Source: JAPLMI01 sp043798375
GTDB taxonomy: Bacteria; Omnitrophota; Gorgyraeia; 2-01-FULL-45-10
Direction of reading: 5' to 3'
DNA length: 11,539 bases
Assembly: GCA_043798375.1 (NCBI GenBank)
Contig: JAZDOS010000053.1
Coordinates: forward strand, 1 to 11,539
Below are positions 1-6,466 of the stretch, piece by piece (positions within the stretch are counted from its first letter, which is position 1; every line of letters starts with the position of its first letter). The notes under the pieces are model-generated. The model was not told the origin of the DNA and made no database searches. It saw only the letters and a list, made by a program, of their open reading frames with translations. The translations under genes and the position numbers were made by a program.

Positions 1-134
1 TGTCCCAAAATTGTGTTATTATGGTGCATGGCCTAACCCTCCTTATCTACCGACGAGAATCGGTAGGTTGGTGACAGGTGATGCTATCACCATCATAAGG
101 ATTCGGTTAGGCTTTTTCAATCATAATTTGGACA
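1..134. repeat. Nested inverted-repeat element upstream of argG
   Basis: The ends are imperfect inverted repeats. TGTCC at 1-5 matches GGACA at 130-134, and the pairing continues with two bulges (AAA 7-9 with TTT 127-129, then TTGTG 11-15 with CATAA 122-126 including a G-T pair). Inside lies a second inverted repeat, GCCTAACC (31-38) with GGTTAGGC (105-112), then TCCTTAT (40-46) with ATAAGGA (95-101). Within that are two separate hairpins: CTACCGA/TCGGTAG (47-53/60-66) and GGTGAT/ATCACC (77-82/86-91). Together they form a long stem ending in two arms. Ends of the TGTCC...GGACA type resemble transposon or MITE termini, but no transposase is present and a target duplication cannot be seen because the window starts at base 1. 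It could equally be a structured leader RNA. The structure is plainly in the sequence; its nature is inference. Confidence 0.6.
31..117 (+). terminator. Possible intrinsic terminator or attenuator ahead of argG
   Basis: The 15-pair stem 31-46/95-112 (one small internal loop at 39/102-104) is followed at once by five T residues (113-117), as in a rho-independent terminator. The stem is closed by a large branched loop carrying two hairpins rather than by a tight loop. That is unusual for a plain terminator and looks more like a junction-type leader. It could end transcription of an unseen upstream gene, or control entry into argG if the promoter lies upstream. I recognise no known riboswitch consensus or T-box sequence in it. 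A CATAAT at 122-127 could be a -10 box for argG, but no convincing -35 box sits at the right distance. Confidence 0.35.
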
Positions 135-156
135 CGAGTGAAACTAGGAGATAAAG

Positions 157-1338
157 ATGGATAAGAAGGTGGTTCTCGCATATTCGGGCGGGCTCGATAC
201 GTCGGTGATAATAAAGTGGCTTACCAAGAGAGGCTACGACGTTATTGCTTACATGGCCGATGTGGGCCAGGGATCCGATTTTGCGGCGTATAGGAAGAGA
301 GCGCTTGCTACCGGCGCCGTGAAGGTTGTGGTAGAGGATTTAAAGAACGAATTCGTGAAAGATTTCGTATTCAAATCGCTCGCGGCCAACGCTGTTTACG
401 AAAGCGGATACCTCCTTGCGACGGCATTATCGAGGCCGATAATAGCGAAGGGCCTGGTAAATACGGCGCATAAAGAGCATGCCGGTCACGTCGCGCATGG
501 ATGCACCGGTAAAGGCAATGACCAGGTGAGATTTGAAGTTACCATACGTTCATTGGATCCGAAGTTAAAGATTTTAGCGCCTGTAAGAGAGTGGGAATTG
601 AAGACGAGAACCGAAGAGATAGAATATGCGAAGGTTAATTTTATCCCCATCGACACAACAAAGAAAAAGCCATACTCGATTGATGTTAATCTTTGGGGAA
701 TATCGATTGAAAGTGGGAAGCTGGAAGATCCTTATTACGAGCCTGACGAAGATATATATCAACTTACGAAAGGAATAAATAAGGCAAAGGCGCAAGCCTC
801 CTATGTGGAGGTGGAATTTAAAAATGGTGCGCCGGTGAAGCTGAACGGAAGAACTATGGGCGGGGTGCCGCTCATCCTTAAGCTTGCAAGAATAGCCGGC
901 GATGCCGGGGTGGGGCGGAGCGACATGATCGAGAACAGGCTCGTCGGCATAAAGAGCCGGGAGATATACGAAGCGCCCGCGGGCTGGACACTTTTGGCCG
1001 CACACAAGGCGCTCGAATCGCTCTCACTCGACAGGGAAACTATGCATTTCAAGGAGCTGATAGCCGAGAAGTACGCGGAGCTTACCTATTACGGGCTCTG
1101 GTATACGCCGCTTAAGGGGGCTTTGGACAAGTTTATCGAAGAGACTCAAAAAGCCGTAAACGGCGTTGTGAAGCTGAAGCTTCATAAGGGTAACTGCTCT
1201 GTCGTCGGTAGAAAGTCGCCGAATTCGCTCTACAAGAAGGAGCTTGCGACCTACGAGAAGGGTGACGTCTTTGACCAGAGCCTTGCGAAAGGTTTTATCG
1301 AGCTGTGGGGATTACCGTATAGGGGGAGAGGAAAGTAA
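157..1338 (+). CDS. argG: Argininosuccinate synthase
   Basis: Cytoplasmic enzyme joining citrulline and aspartate with ATP to give argininosuccinate, AMP and PPi, the penultimate step of arginine synthesis. The protein has 393 residues, close to the usual roughly 400. The N-terminal nucleotide-binding PP-loop is seen as AYSGGLDTS (residues 8-16). The signature GCTGKGNDQVRFE lies at 115-127. Conserved DVNLWG and APAGWTLL segments follow. The start is chosen because AGGAG at 146-150 sits six bases before the ATG. It heads the gene run, with argH following 76 bp later on the same strand, so the two final arginine steps are paired. The stop codon lies inside the left arm of an intergenic palindrome (1333-1401), so transcript 3' structure may affect stability or coupling to argH. 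The identification is secure. Confidence 0.98.
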   Translation: MDKKVVLAYSGGLDTSVIIKWLTKRGYDVIAYMADVGQGSDFAAYRKRALATGAVKVVVEDLKNEFVKDFVFKSLAANAVYESGYLLATALSRPIIAKGLVNTAHKEHAGHVAHGCTGKGNDQVRFEVTIRSLDPKLKILAPVREWELKTRTEEIEYAKVNFIPIDTTKKKPYSIDVNLWGISIESGKLEDPYYEPDEDIYQLTKGINKAKAQASYVEVEFKNGAPVKLNGRTMGGVPLILKLARIAGDAGVGRSDMIENRLVGIKSREIYEAPAGWTLLAAHKALESLSLDRETMHFKELIAEKYAELTYYGLWYTPLKGALDKFIEETQKAVNGVVKLKLHKGNCSVVGRKSPNSLYKKELATYEKGDVFDQSLAKGFIELWGLPYRGRGK

Positions 1339-1401
1339 ATTTTTTCATCTCGAAAGGAATCCCTGCGGGGATTCCCTCGGCGGGAATAAAAAATTTTACT
1401 T
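1333..1401. repeat. Two-tier palindrome in the argG-argH gap with alternative hairpins
   Basis: An outer AT-rich stem pairs 1333-1345 with 1388-1401 (13 pairs, T1394 bulged). It encloses a perfect 8-bp hairpin, GGAATCCC (1356-1363) with GGGATTCC (1368-1375), loop TGCG. A second hairpin, ATTCCC (1371-1376) with GGGAAT (1382-1387), uses the same bases as the right arm of the first, so the two exclude each other. The outer stem covers the argG stop codon and ends two bases before the argH ribosome site. No T-run follows the GC hairpin, so it is not a standard terminator. It could be an RNA stability or processing site, a switch on argH translation, or a small palindromic repeat insertion. Confidence 0.65.
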
Positions 1402-1403
1402 AA

Positions 1404-1408
1404 GGGAG
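1404..1408 (+). promoter_or_regulatory. Ribosome binding site that sets the argH start
   Basis: GGGAG lies six bases before the ATG at 1415. It favours that start over an in-frame ATG at 1244, which would place 57 extra, unconserved residues inside argG. Confidence 0.75.
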
Positions 1409-1414
1409 ATATGT

Positions 1415-2758
1415 ATGGCTAAGAAACTTTGGGGCGGGAGATTTGGCAAGAAGACCGATCCGCTGGTCGAGGAGTTTACGAAATCGATCCACTATGATTA
1501 CAGGCTCGCTAAATACGATATCCTGGGATCGATAGCTCACGTGGAGATACTCGGCAGGGCAGGATACCTTACGGCCGGAGAGGTTTCAAAAATGCAGGCG
1601 GCCCTTCTCGCTATCGGTAACGGGAAATTGGCTCCCGACGCGTCTTATGAAGATGTACACAGCCAGATACAGGATATGTTGAGCGCCAGGGTCGGCAGCC
1701 TGGCCCTCAAGCTTCACACGGCCCGGTCAAGAAACGACCAGGTTGTTTTTGCTGCCAAGGTCTATTGCAAAGATCAGCTTGTCCGGCTTGCCGGATCGCT
1801 CAACGACCTTATCGATGCGTTGGAAAAAGTAGCGAAAGCCAACAAGGATATGATCATGCCGGGCTTTACGCATATGCAGCACGCGCAGCCGGTATATCTG
1901 AAAGATTACATAGGCGCGTATGTGATGATGCTGGAAGACTGTCTGGCCATGGCAAAAGATACCTGCGCCCGCATCAAGCTTACGATGGGCGCCGGAGCCG
2001 TTGCCGGCACGCCTGTTCCGGCAAAGCACTATAAATTATCTCTTGATAAATATGCCGGAAAACTCGGCATAAATTTATCAGGGCTAAAATTGGAACCCGT
2101 GAAAAATGCCATATATACGGTGAGCGACAGAGGTTTCGTGCTTGAGTCGCTGAACGTTACGGCGATAATAGCGACGCACCTGTCCAGATTTGCCGAGGAC
2201 ATGATTTTATGGGCGACGAAAGAGTTCGGTTTTATCGATATAGATGATTCATACTGCACCGGAAGCTCGCTCATGCCGCAGAAGAAGAATCCGGACGTCC
2301 TTGAGCTTATAAGAGGCTATGCAGGCAGGCTGTACGGGAACCGGATGGGTTTTCTTGCGACAATAAAAGGATTGCCGCTTTCCTATAACAGGGATATGCA
2401 GCTCGATAAAGAGCCTCTCTTCGATTCATTCAATGTAGTGATGAGCGAGCTTAAGGTTCTGAAGGGCCTCGTGGAGACCGTCAAGTTTAACAGCGCAAAG
2501 ATCGAGGAGCATCTCGAGGACGAGGCCTTATACGCGACGGATCTCGTTTATTATCTTGTTGATAAGAAAACGCCTTTCAAAGACGCGCATTCGATCGTCG
2601 GCAGGCTTGTGAAACACGCTATTGACAATTCAATAGAGATAAAGAGCATGTCGGACGCCGAACTGAAAAAGTTTTCCGAAAAGTTTGCACACAAAGAGAT
2701 TATTAAGCTGTTCGACCCAAAAGTTTCGGTCGAGTCAAAGAAGTCCATAAAGAGATAG
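1415..2758 (+). CDS. argH: Argininosuccinate lyase
   Basis: Splits argininosuccinate into arginine and fumarate, the last step of arginine synthesis. The protein is 447 residues, within the usual range (about 450-470). The N-terminus MAKKLWGGRF is the typical opening of the family. HTARSRNDQ is at 101-109, HMQHAQP at 153-159, and the fumarase/aspartase superfamily signature GSSLMPQKKNPD begins at residue 283, containing the mobile catalytic serine loop. The frame is open back to 1244, but family length, the conserved start and the GGGAG site all point to 1415. The gene lies directly after argG and 9 bp before lysA, so arginine and lysine genes share the transcript. Nothing appears missing or broken. 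Confidence 0.97.
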   Translation: MAKKLWGGRFGKKTDPLVEEFTKSIHYDYRLAKYDILGSIAHVEILGRAGYLTAGEVSKMQAALLAIGNGKLAPDASYEDVHSQIQDMLSARVGSLALKLHTARSRNDQVVFAAKVYCKDQLVRLAGSLNDLIDALEKVAKANKDMIMPGFTHMQHAQPVYLKDYIGAYVMMLEDCLAMAKDTCARIKLTMGAGAVAGTPVPAKHYKLSLDKYAGKLGINLSGLKLEPVKNAIYTVSDRGFVLESLNVTAIIATHLSRFAEDMILWATKEFGFIDIDDSYCTGSSLMPQKKNPDVLELIRGYAGRLYGNRMGFLATIKGLPLSYNRDMQLDKEPLFDSFNVVMSELKVLKGLVETVKFNSAKIEEHLEDEALYATDLVYYLVDKKTPFKDAHSIVGRLVKHAIDNSIEIKSMSDAELKKFSEKFAHKEIIKLFDPKVSVESKKSIKR

Positions 2759-2767
2759 AAAGGCTTT

Positions 2768-4024
2768 ATGCACGAGTTCACATTCAAAGATAATGAGCTT
2801 CACTGCGAGAAGATAAAGGTCTCGGATATAGCAAAGTCGATTCCGACGCCGTTTTACTTATACAGCTATAAGACTTTAATAGACCACTACAGGAAGATAA
2901 AGACCGCATTCAGAGCGATCGATCCGCTTATATGCTTTTCGGTAAAATCGAATTCGAACCTTGCGGTGCTTGCGGCGCTTATCAGGAACGGCGCGGGGCT
3001 CGACATAGTGTCGGGCGGCGAGCTTTACAGGGCGCGCCTTGCGGGCGCAAACCCGAAAAAGATAGTTTACGCCGGCGTAGGCAAAAGGCGCGACGAGATA
3101 GAATACGCCGTTAGGTCCGGCATACTCTTCTTTAATGTTGAATCCGAGGATGAGCTTGATGAGATACAGGCGGCCGCAAAGTCGTTAAAGAAAAAGGTCA
3201 ATGTTGCCGTAAGGATAAATCCCGATGTCATTCCTAAAACACACCGCTATATCGCCACGGGCAAGGGAGAGACGAAGTTTGGCCTCGACTTTGAGACGGT
3301 CCACAAGATATTCAATTCGAGGTGGAGGTACCCGAACCTTAACATTAACGGAGTCCACATACACATCGGTTCGCAGATCCTGGATGCCGAGCCTTTCGAA
3401 AAGGCGATAAAGAAAGTCCTGGAGTTTCTGAAAACCTATAAAATAGATGTCGAATACCTTAATATAGGCGGCGGGCTCGGAATCATATATTCGATAGAGA
3501 ATCCGCAGACCGCGAAGAGCTTCGCGAAATCGGTCCTACCGCTTTTAAAGAGATCGGGTTTGAAGGTTATCCTGGAACCCGGGAGATTCATCTCGGGCAA
3601 TAGCGGCATACTTGTGACGAAAGTCGTTTATAATAAAAGGACGCCGAGGAAAAAATTTGTGATCGTCGACGGAGGGATGTCCGACCTCTTAAGGCCGAGC
3701 CTTTATGAGGCATACCACAAGATAGTTCCGGTCAGCCTCAGGGAGGACTCTTCCGATACCGCCGAGAAGGCCGATGTGGTCGGGCCGATCTGCGAGAGCG
3801 GCGATTTTCTCGGAAAAGACAGGTTGATCCCTTACATACGCAAGGGGGGCCTGCTGGCGGTGATGGGCGCCGGCGCGTATGGTTTTACGATGGCATCCAA
3901 CTATAATTCCCGGCCGCGCCCTTCGGAGGTTATGGTTATAGGAAAGAAATTTTACGTAACGAGACGGGCCGAGAAGTATGCGGATCTCGTCCGCGGCGAG
4001 ACGATACCGAAGGTATTAAGATAG
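2768..4024 (+). CDS. lysA: Diaminopimelate decarboxylase
   Basis: PLP enzyme that decarboxylates meso-diaminopimelate to L-lysine, the last lysine step. The length of 418 residues is normal for the family. This is the alanine racemase-like fold type III. The PLP lysine is K60 in FSVKSNSN, HIHIGSQI follows in the barrel, and the glycine loop LNIGGGLGI and the phosphate-binding EPGRF come next. The C-terminal domain carries GPICESGDF with C342, the cysteine that completes the neighbouring subunit's active site, and then GAYGFTMASNYN. The start ATG is preceded by AGAAAGG at 2757-2763. It opens the DAP block, with dapF 27 bp downstream. No leader long enough for a lysine riboswitch precedes it. 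Confident call. Confidence 0.97.
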   Translation: MHEFTFKDNELHCEKIKVSDIAKSIPTPFYLYSYKTLIDHYRKIKTAFRAIDPLICFSVKSNSNLAVLAALIRNGAGLDIVSGGELYRARLAGANPKKIVYAGVGKRRDEIEYAVRSGILFFNVESEDELDEIQAAAKSLKKKVNVAVRINPDVIPKTHRYIATGKGETKFGLDFETVHKIFNSRWRYPNLNINGVHIHIGSQILDAEPFEKAIKKVLEFLKTYKIDVEYLNIGGGLGIIYSIENPQTAKSFAKSVLPLLKRSGLKVILEPGRFISGNSGILVTKVVYNKRTPRKKFVIVDGGMSDLLRPSLYEAYHKIVPVSLREDSSDTAEKADVVGPICESGDFLGKDRLIPYIRKGGLLAVMGAGAYGFTMASNYNSRPRPSEVMVIGKKFYVTRRAEKYADLVRGETIPKVLR

Positions 4025-4047
4025 CGTTTAGCGGATAGCGTATAGGA
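4020..4047 (+). repeat. Short imperfect tandem repeat in the lysA-dapF gap
   Basis: GATAGCGTTTA (4020-4030) is repeated as GATAGCGTATA (4034-4044) with a 14-base period and one mismatch across 11 bases. The first copy overlaps the lysA stop and the second runs into the dapF ribosome site (AGGA, 4044-4047). It may be a simple slippage duplication that set the spacing between the genes. Confidence 0.4.
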
Positions 4048-4051
4048 AAAA

Positions 4052-4864
4052 ATGAAAAAGATTCTATTCACGAAAGCGGTTGCGACGGGGAACGATTTTA
4101 TAATTGTCGACAACAGGCTTGGCGAAATCGGCGCAAATTTATCCGCGGCCGCGAAAAAATTGTGCGATAGAAAACAGGGAATAGGCGCTGACGGCCTCCT
4201 GGTTTTAGAATCATCGAAAAAGTGCGATTTCAAGATGCGGATATTCAATCCCGACGGAAGCGAAGCCGAGATGTGCGGTAACGGGTCACGCTGTATTGCG
4301 CTCTATGCCGCAAAAGTTAAGATCGCGAAACCAGACATGACGATCGAGGCCGTCGCCGGCATACTCAACGCCGGCGTAAAAGACGATGTGGTTAAGGTGA
4401 AACTCACCGATCCTAAAGATATCAAATGGAACTTCTGCCTTGAGATAGGCAGATGTCCTTACAAGGTAAGTTTTGTAAATACGGGCGTCCCTCACGTCAT
4501 CCATTTTACCGAAGACCTCGATAAGATAGACGTCAAGAACCTGGGGTCGCACATACGCCGCCATGGCGAATTTTCGCCGGATGGGACCAACGCGGATTTC
4601 GTCAAGGTCGTCGACAAACATAACATAAAGGTACGGACATACGAGCGCGGCGTCGAGGATGAAACGCTTGCGTGCGGCACCGGCGCGGTCGCGAGCGCCA
4701 TTATCTCGGCTGAGGTCGAGAAGATGCCGTCGCCGGTGACCGTCCATACGCAAAGCGGCGAGAGGATAAAGGTCTATTTTGAGACTATAGGCGGAAATTT
4801 CAGGAACGTGTATCTTGAAGGCGGGGCAAAACTGGTTTACGAAGGAGTGATTGACTATGTTTAA
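4052..4864 (+). CDS. dapF: Diaminopimelate epimerase
   Basis: Cofactor-free epimerase that interconverts LL- and meso-diaminopimelate, supplying both LysA and peptidoglycan synthesis. The length of 270 residues is typical. It has the two mirror-image halves of the family, each with its catalytic cysteine: C75 in MCGNGSRC and C208 in ACGTGAVASA. Other conserved pieces are TGNDFIIVD near the N-terminus, GIGADGLL, NTGVPHVI and YERGVEDETLACG. The ATG at 4052 has AGGA just upstream. Its 3' end overlaps dapA by 8 bp, suggesting translational coupling. DapL directly produces LL-DAP, so this enzyme is the necessary next step in the pathway encoded here. Secure identification. Confidence 0.97.
   Translation: MKKILFTKAVATGNDFIIVDNRLGEIGANLSAAAKKLCDRKQGIGADGLLVLESSKKCDFKMRIFNPDGSEAEMCGNGSRCIALYAAKVKIAKPDMTIEAVAGILNAGVKDDVVKVKLTDPKDIKWNFCLEIGRCPYKVSFVNTGVPHVIHFTEDLDKIDVKNLGSHIRRHGEFSPDGTNADFVKVVDKHNIKVRTYERGVEDETLACGTGAVASAIISAEVEKMPSPVTVHTQSGERIKVYFETIGGNFRNVYLEGGAKLVYEGVIDYV
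4842..4847 (+). promoter_or_regulatory. Ribosome binding site that sets the dapA start
   Basis: AAGGAG, inside the end of dapF, lies nine bases before the ATG at 4857. It sits only three bases before the alternative in-frame TTG at 4851, too close to serve it. The ATG start is therefore preferred. Confidence 0.75.
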
Positions 4865-5729
4865 AGGATCGATGGTGGCTTTGGTAACGCCGTTTAAGAA
4901 CGGCAAGGTTGACGAAAAGGCATTAAGCAGGCTTGTAGAGTTTCACATAAAGAACGGGACTACGGCGCTTGTTCCGTGCGGGACGACAGGGGAATCCGCG
5001 ACTCTTTCATATGAAGAACATGACAAGGTGATCGAGCTTGCAATCCAATTCTCGAAAGGCCGTATTCCTGTAATAGCGGGCACGGGCTCCAATTCCACGG
5101 AAGAGGCGATTGCGCTTACCAGGCACGCCAAAAAAGCGGGCGCGGACGCCAGCCTCCAGGTGAGCCCTTATTATAACCGCCCGACGCAGAAAGGGCTCTA
5201 TCTGCACTTTAAGGCGATAGCCCGGGCCGTGGATATCCCTATAATAATTTATAACATCGCGTCGAGGACCGGAGTTAACATCGAGCCTGAGACATTCGCG
5301 AAATTGGCTGAAATTAAAAATATTATAGGCGTTAAGGAATCGAGCGGTTCCCTGGAACAGATGTCCCGTATCAGAAAAATGTGCCCGAAGGAATTCCTCT
5401 TGATATCGGGCGACGATGCCCTTACGCTTCCGGTCCTGTCTATCGGCGGCGTCGGAATCATATCCGTAGCCGCGAATATAATCCCTGGGGATGTAGCGGA
5501 TATGTGCAGGGCGTTCGAACAAGGCAACATAAAAAAGGCGGAAGAGCTTCACTATAAGATGTTAGGCCTTATAAAGGCGATGTTCATCGAGACAAATCCG
5601 ATCCCGGTAAAGACCGCGATGGGGCTAATGAAGATGTGCGAGCCGGATTTGAGGCTTCCGATGTGTGAGATACTGCCTGAAAATAAGGAAAAGCTCGTCC
5701 AGGCGCTTAAGGAGTACAGCCTCATATAA
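4857..5729 (+). CDS. dapA: 4-hydroxy-tetrahydrodipicolinate synthase
   Basis: Condenses pyruvate with aspartate semialdehyde, the committed step of the DAP/lysine branch. It is a TIM barrel of 290 residues, near the usual 292. The Schiff-base lysine is K160 in IGVKESSG and the proton-relay tyrosine is Y132 in YNIASRTG. GTTGESATLSYEEH and AGTGSNSTEEAI are conserved substrate-loop segments, and YYNRPTQKG carries the interface tyrosine. The family motif is usually YNVPSRTG, and here Pro is replaced by Ala. KDG aldolase-type relatives share the fold, but GTTGES, the SRTG arginine and the flanking dap genes support DapA. Start chosen at the ATG with AAGGAG upstream; this overlaps dapF by 8 bp. Feedback inhibition by lysine cannot be judged from sequence alone. 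Confidence 0.95.
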   Translation: MFKGSMVALVTPFKNGKVDEKALSRLVEFHIKNGTTALVPCGTTGESATLSYEEHDKVIELAIQFSKGRIPVIAGTGSNSTEEAIALTRHAKKAGADASLQVSPYYNRPTQKGLYLHFKAIARAVDIPIIIYNIASRTGVNIEPETFAKLAEIKNIIGVKESSGSLEQMSRIRKMCPKEFLLISGDDALTLPVLSIGGVGIISVAANIIPGDVADMCRAFEQGNIKKAEELHYKMLGLIKAMFIETNPIPVKTAMGLMKMCEPDLRLPMCEILPENKEKLVQALKEYSLI

Positions 5730-5749
5730 GACTAAAAAAGGAGTTTACG

Positions 5750-6427
5750 ATGATCAAGATATGCGTGAGCGGTTCAAAAGGCAAGATGGGGTCGAGGATA
5801 ATCGAACTTGCGAAAGACGACGCCGACCTTCAGATATGCGGAGAATTCGACGTTGTCGAAGAAAGTCCCGAACAATTCATAGAGGGGTGCGATTGCCTGA
5901 TAGAATTTACTACTCCGCAGGCTACGATGGAACATCTCGGGCTGTGCGAAAAGCATAAAAAGGCGATCGTTATAGGGACGACCGCCCTATCAGACGATGA
6001 ATTGAAGAAGGTGGAAGAAGCGTCCGCTAAGATTCCGATCGTCATGTCCCCGAATATGTCCGTCGGGGTGAATTTATTGTTCAAGATGGTAAAGGATGCC
6101 GCAAAGGTCCTCGGGCATGACTATAATATCGGGATAGTGGAAGCGCATCATGAACACAAAAAGGACGCGCCGAGCGGCACAGCAAAAGAGATAGCCCGGA
6201 TAATCAAAGAAGAGGAGGGCGATGTCAAAATTCCGATAGAGTCGGTCCGTGAAGGCGAGATCGTCGGCGAGCATACAATAACTTTCGAATCAAGCGTCGA
6301 TATCATCGAGGTGACGCATAGCGCCAAGACGCGCGACATCTTCGCCAAAGGCGCCCTCCAGGCCGCGAAATTCGCCGCAGCGAAGAAGAGCGGCTTATTT
6401 ACAATGAAAGACGTTCTGGGGCTCTAA
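5750..6427 (+). CDS. dapB: 4-hydroxy-tetrahydrodipicolinate reductase
   Basis: Reduces the DapA product to tetrahydrodipicolinate with NAD(P)H. The N-terminal Rossmann domain opens with VSGSKGKMGS, the glycine-rich dinucleotide loop. IEFTTPQA, IGTT and SPNMSVGVN follow. The catalytic and substrate-binding stretch EAHHEHKKDAPSGTA is intact, and EVTHSAKTRDIFAKGAL lies near the C-terminus. At 225 residues it is shorter than the roughly 270-residue enterobacterial enzyme but matches the compact forms of some deep-branching bacteria. The acidic end of the second strand (EFD) hints at NADH use, which is a weak inference. GGAG precedes the ATG, and dapA ends 20 bp upstream. The stop codon lies in the left arm of a perfect 9-bp dyad. 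Confidence 0.95.
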   Translation: MIKICVSGSKGKMGSRIIELAKDDADLQICGEFDVVEESPEQFIEGCDCLIEFTTPQATMEHLGLCEKHKKAIVIGTTALSDDELKKVEEASAKIPIVMSPNMSVGVNLLFKMVKDAAKVLGHDYNIGIVEAHHEHKKDAPSGTAKEIARIIKEEEGDVKIPIESVREGEIVGEHTITFESSVDIIEVTHSAKTRDIFAKGALQAAKFAAAKKSGLFTMKDVLGL

Positions 6428-6451
6428 CCTGGCAAATCTAACCAGGTTAGA
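6424..6451. promoter_or_regulatory. Perfect dyad between dapB and dapL
   Basis: CTAACCTGG (6424-6432) is exactly complementary to CCAGGTTAG (6442-6450), with a 9-base loop. The left arm contains the dapB stop codon. An overlapping palindrome, TCTAACC-A-GGTTAGA (6437-6451), offers a competing fold. No T-run follows, so it is not a terminator. It ends a few bases before the dapL ribosome site (AAGGGGA, 6456-6462). It could be an operator-like dyad or an mRNA hairpin that tunes dapL translation or the dapB 3' end. The core CTAACC/GGTTAG also appears in the structured element at the left edge (33-38 and 105-110). Confidence 0.5.
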
Positions 6452-6466
6452 TAATAAGGGGAAACG

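Noticed and set aside
1..156. T-box or other known amino-acid leader upstream of argG
   Set aside because: No T-box consensus or known riboswitch core sequence could be found. Only the general junction shape is present.
1244..1414. Extended argH start at ATG 1244
   Set aside because: It would add 57 residues overlapping argG and the intergenic palindrome, with no family match. The ATG at 1415 has a good ribosome site and the conserved N-terminus.
2759..2767. Lysine riboswitch ahead of lysA or in the dap block
   Set aside because: Gaps before lysA, dapF, dapA and dapB are 27 bases or less or overlap, far too short for the riboswitch.
4851..4856. TTG start for dapA
   Set aside because: Only three bases separate it from AAGGAG. 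The ATG two codons later has ideal spacing.
4286..4906. Antisense open frame (206 codons) across dapF
   Set aside because: Shadow of the dapF coding frame; no recognisable domain or ribosome site.
5007..5552. Antisense open frame (181 codons) across dapA
   Set aside because: Shadow of dapA. Its arginine-rich, low-motif product is typical of reverse-strand reading.
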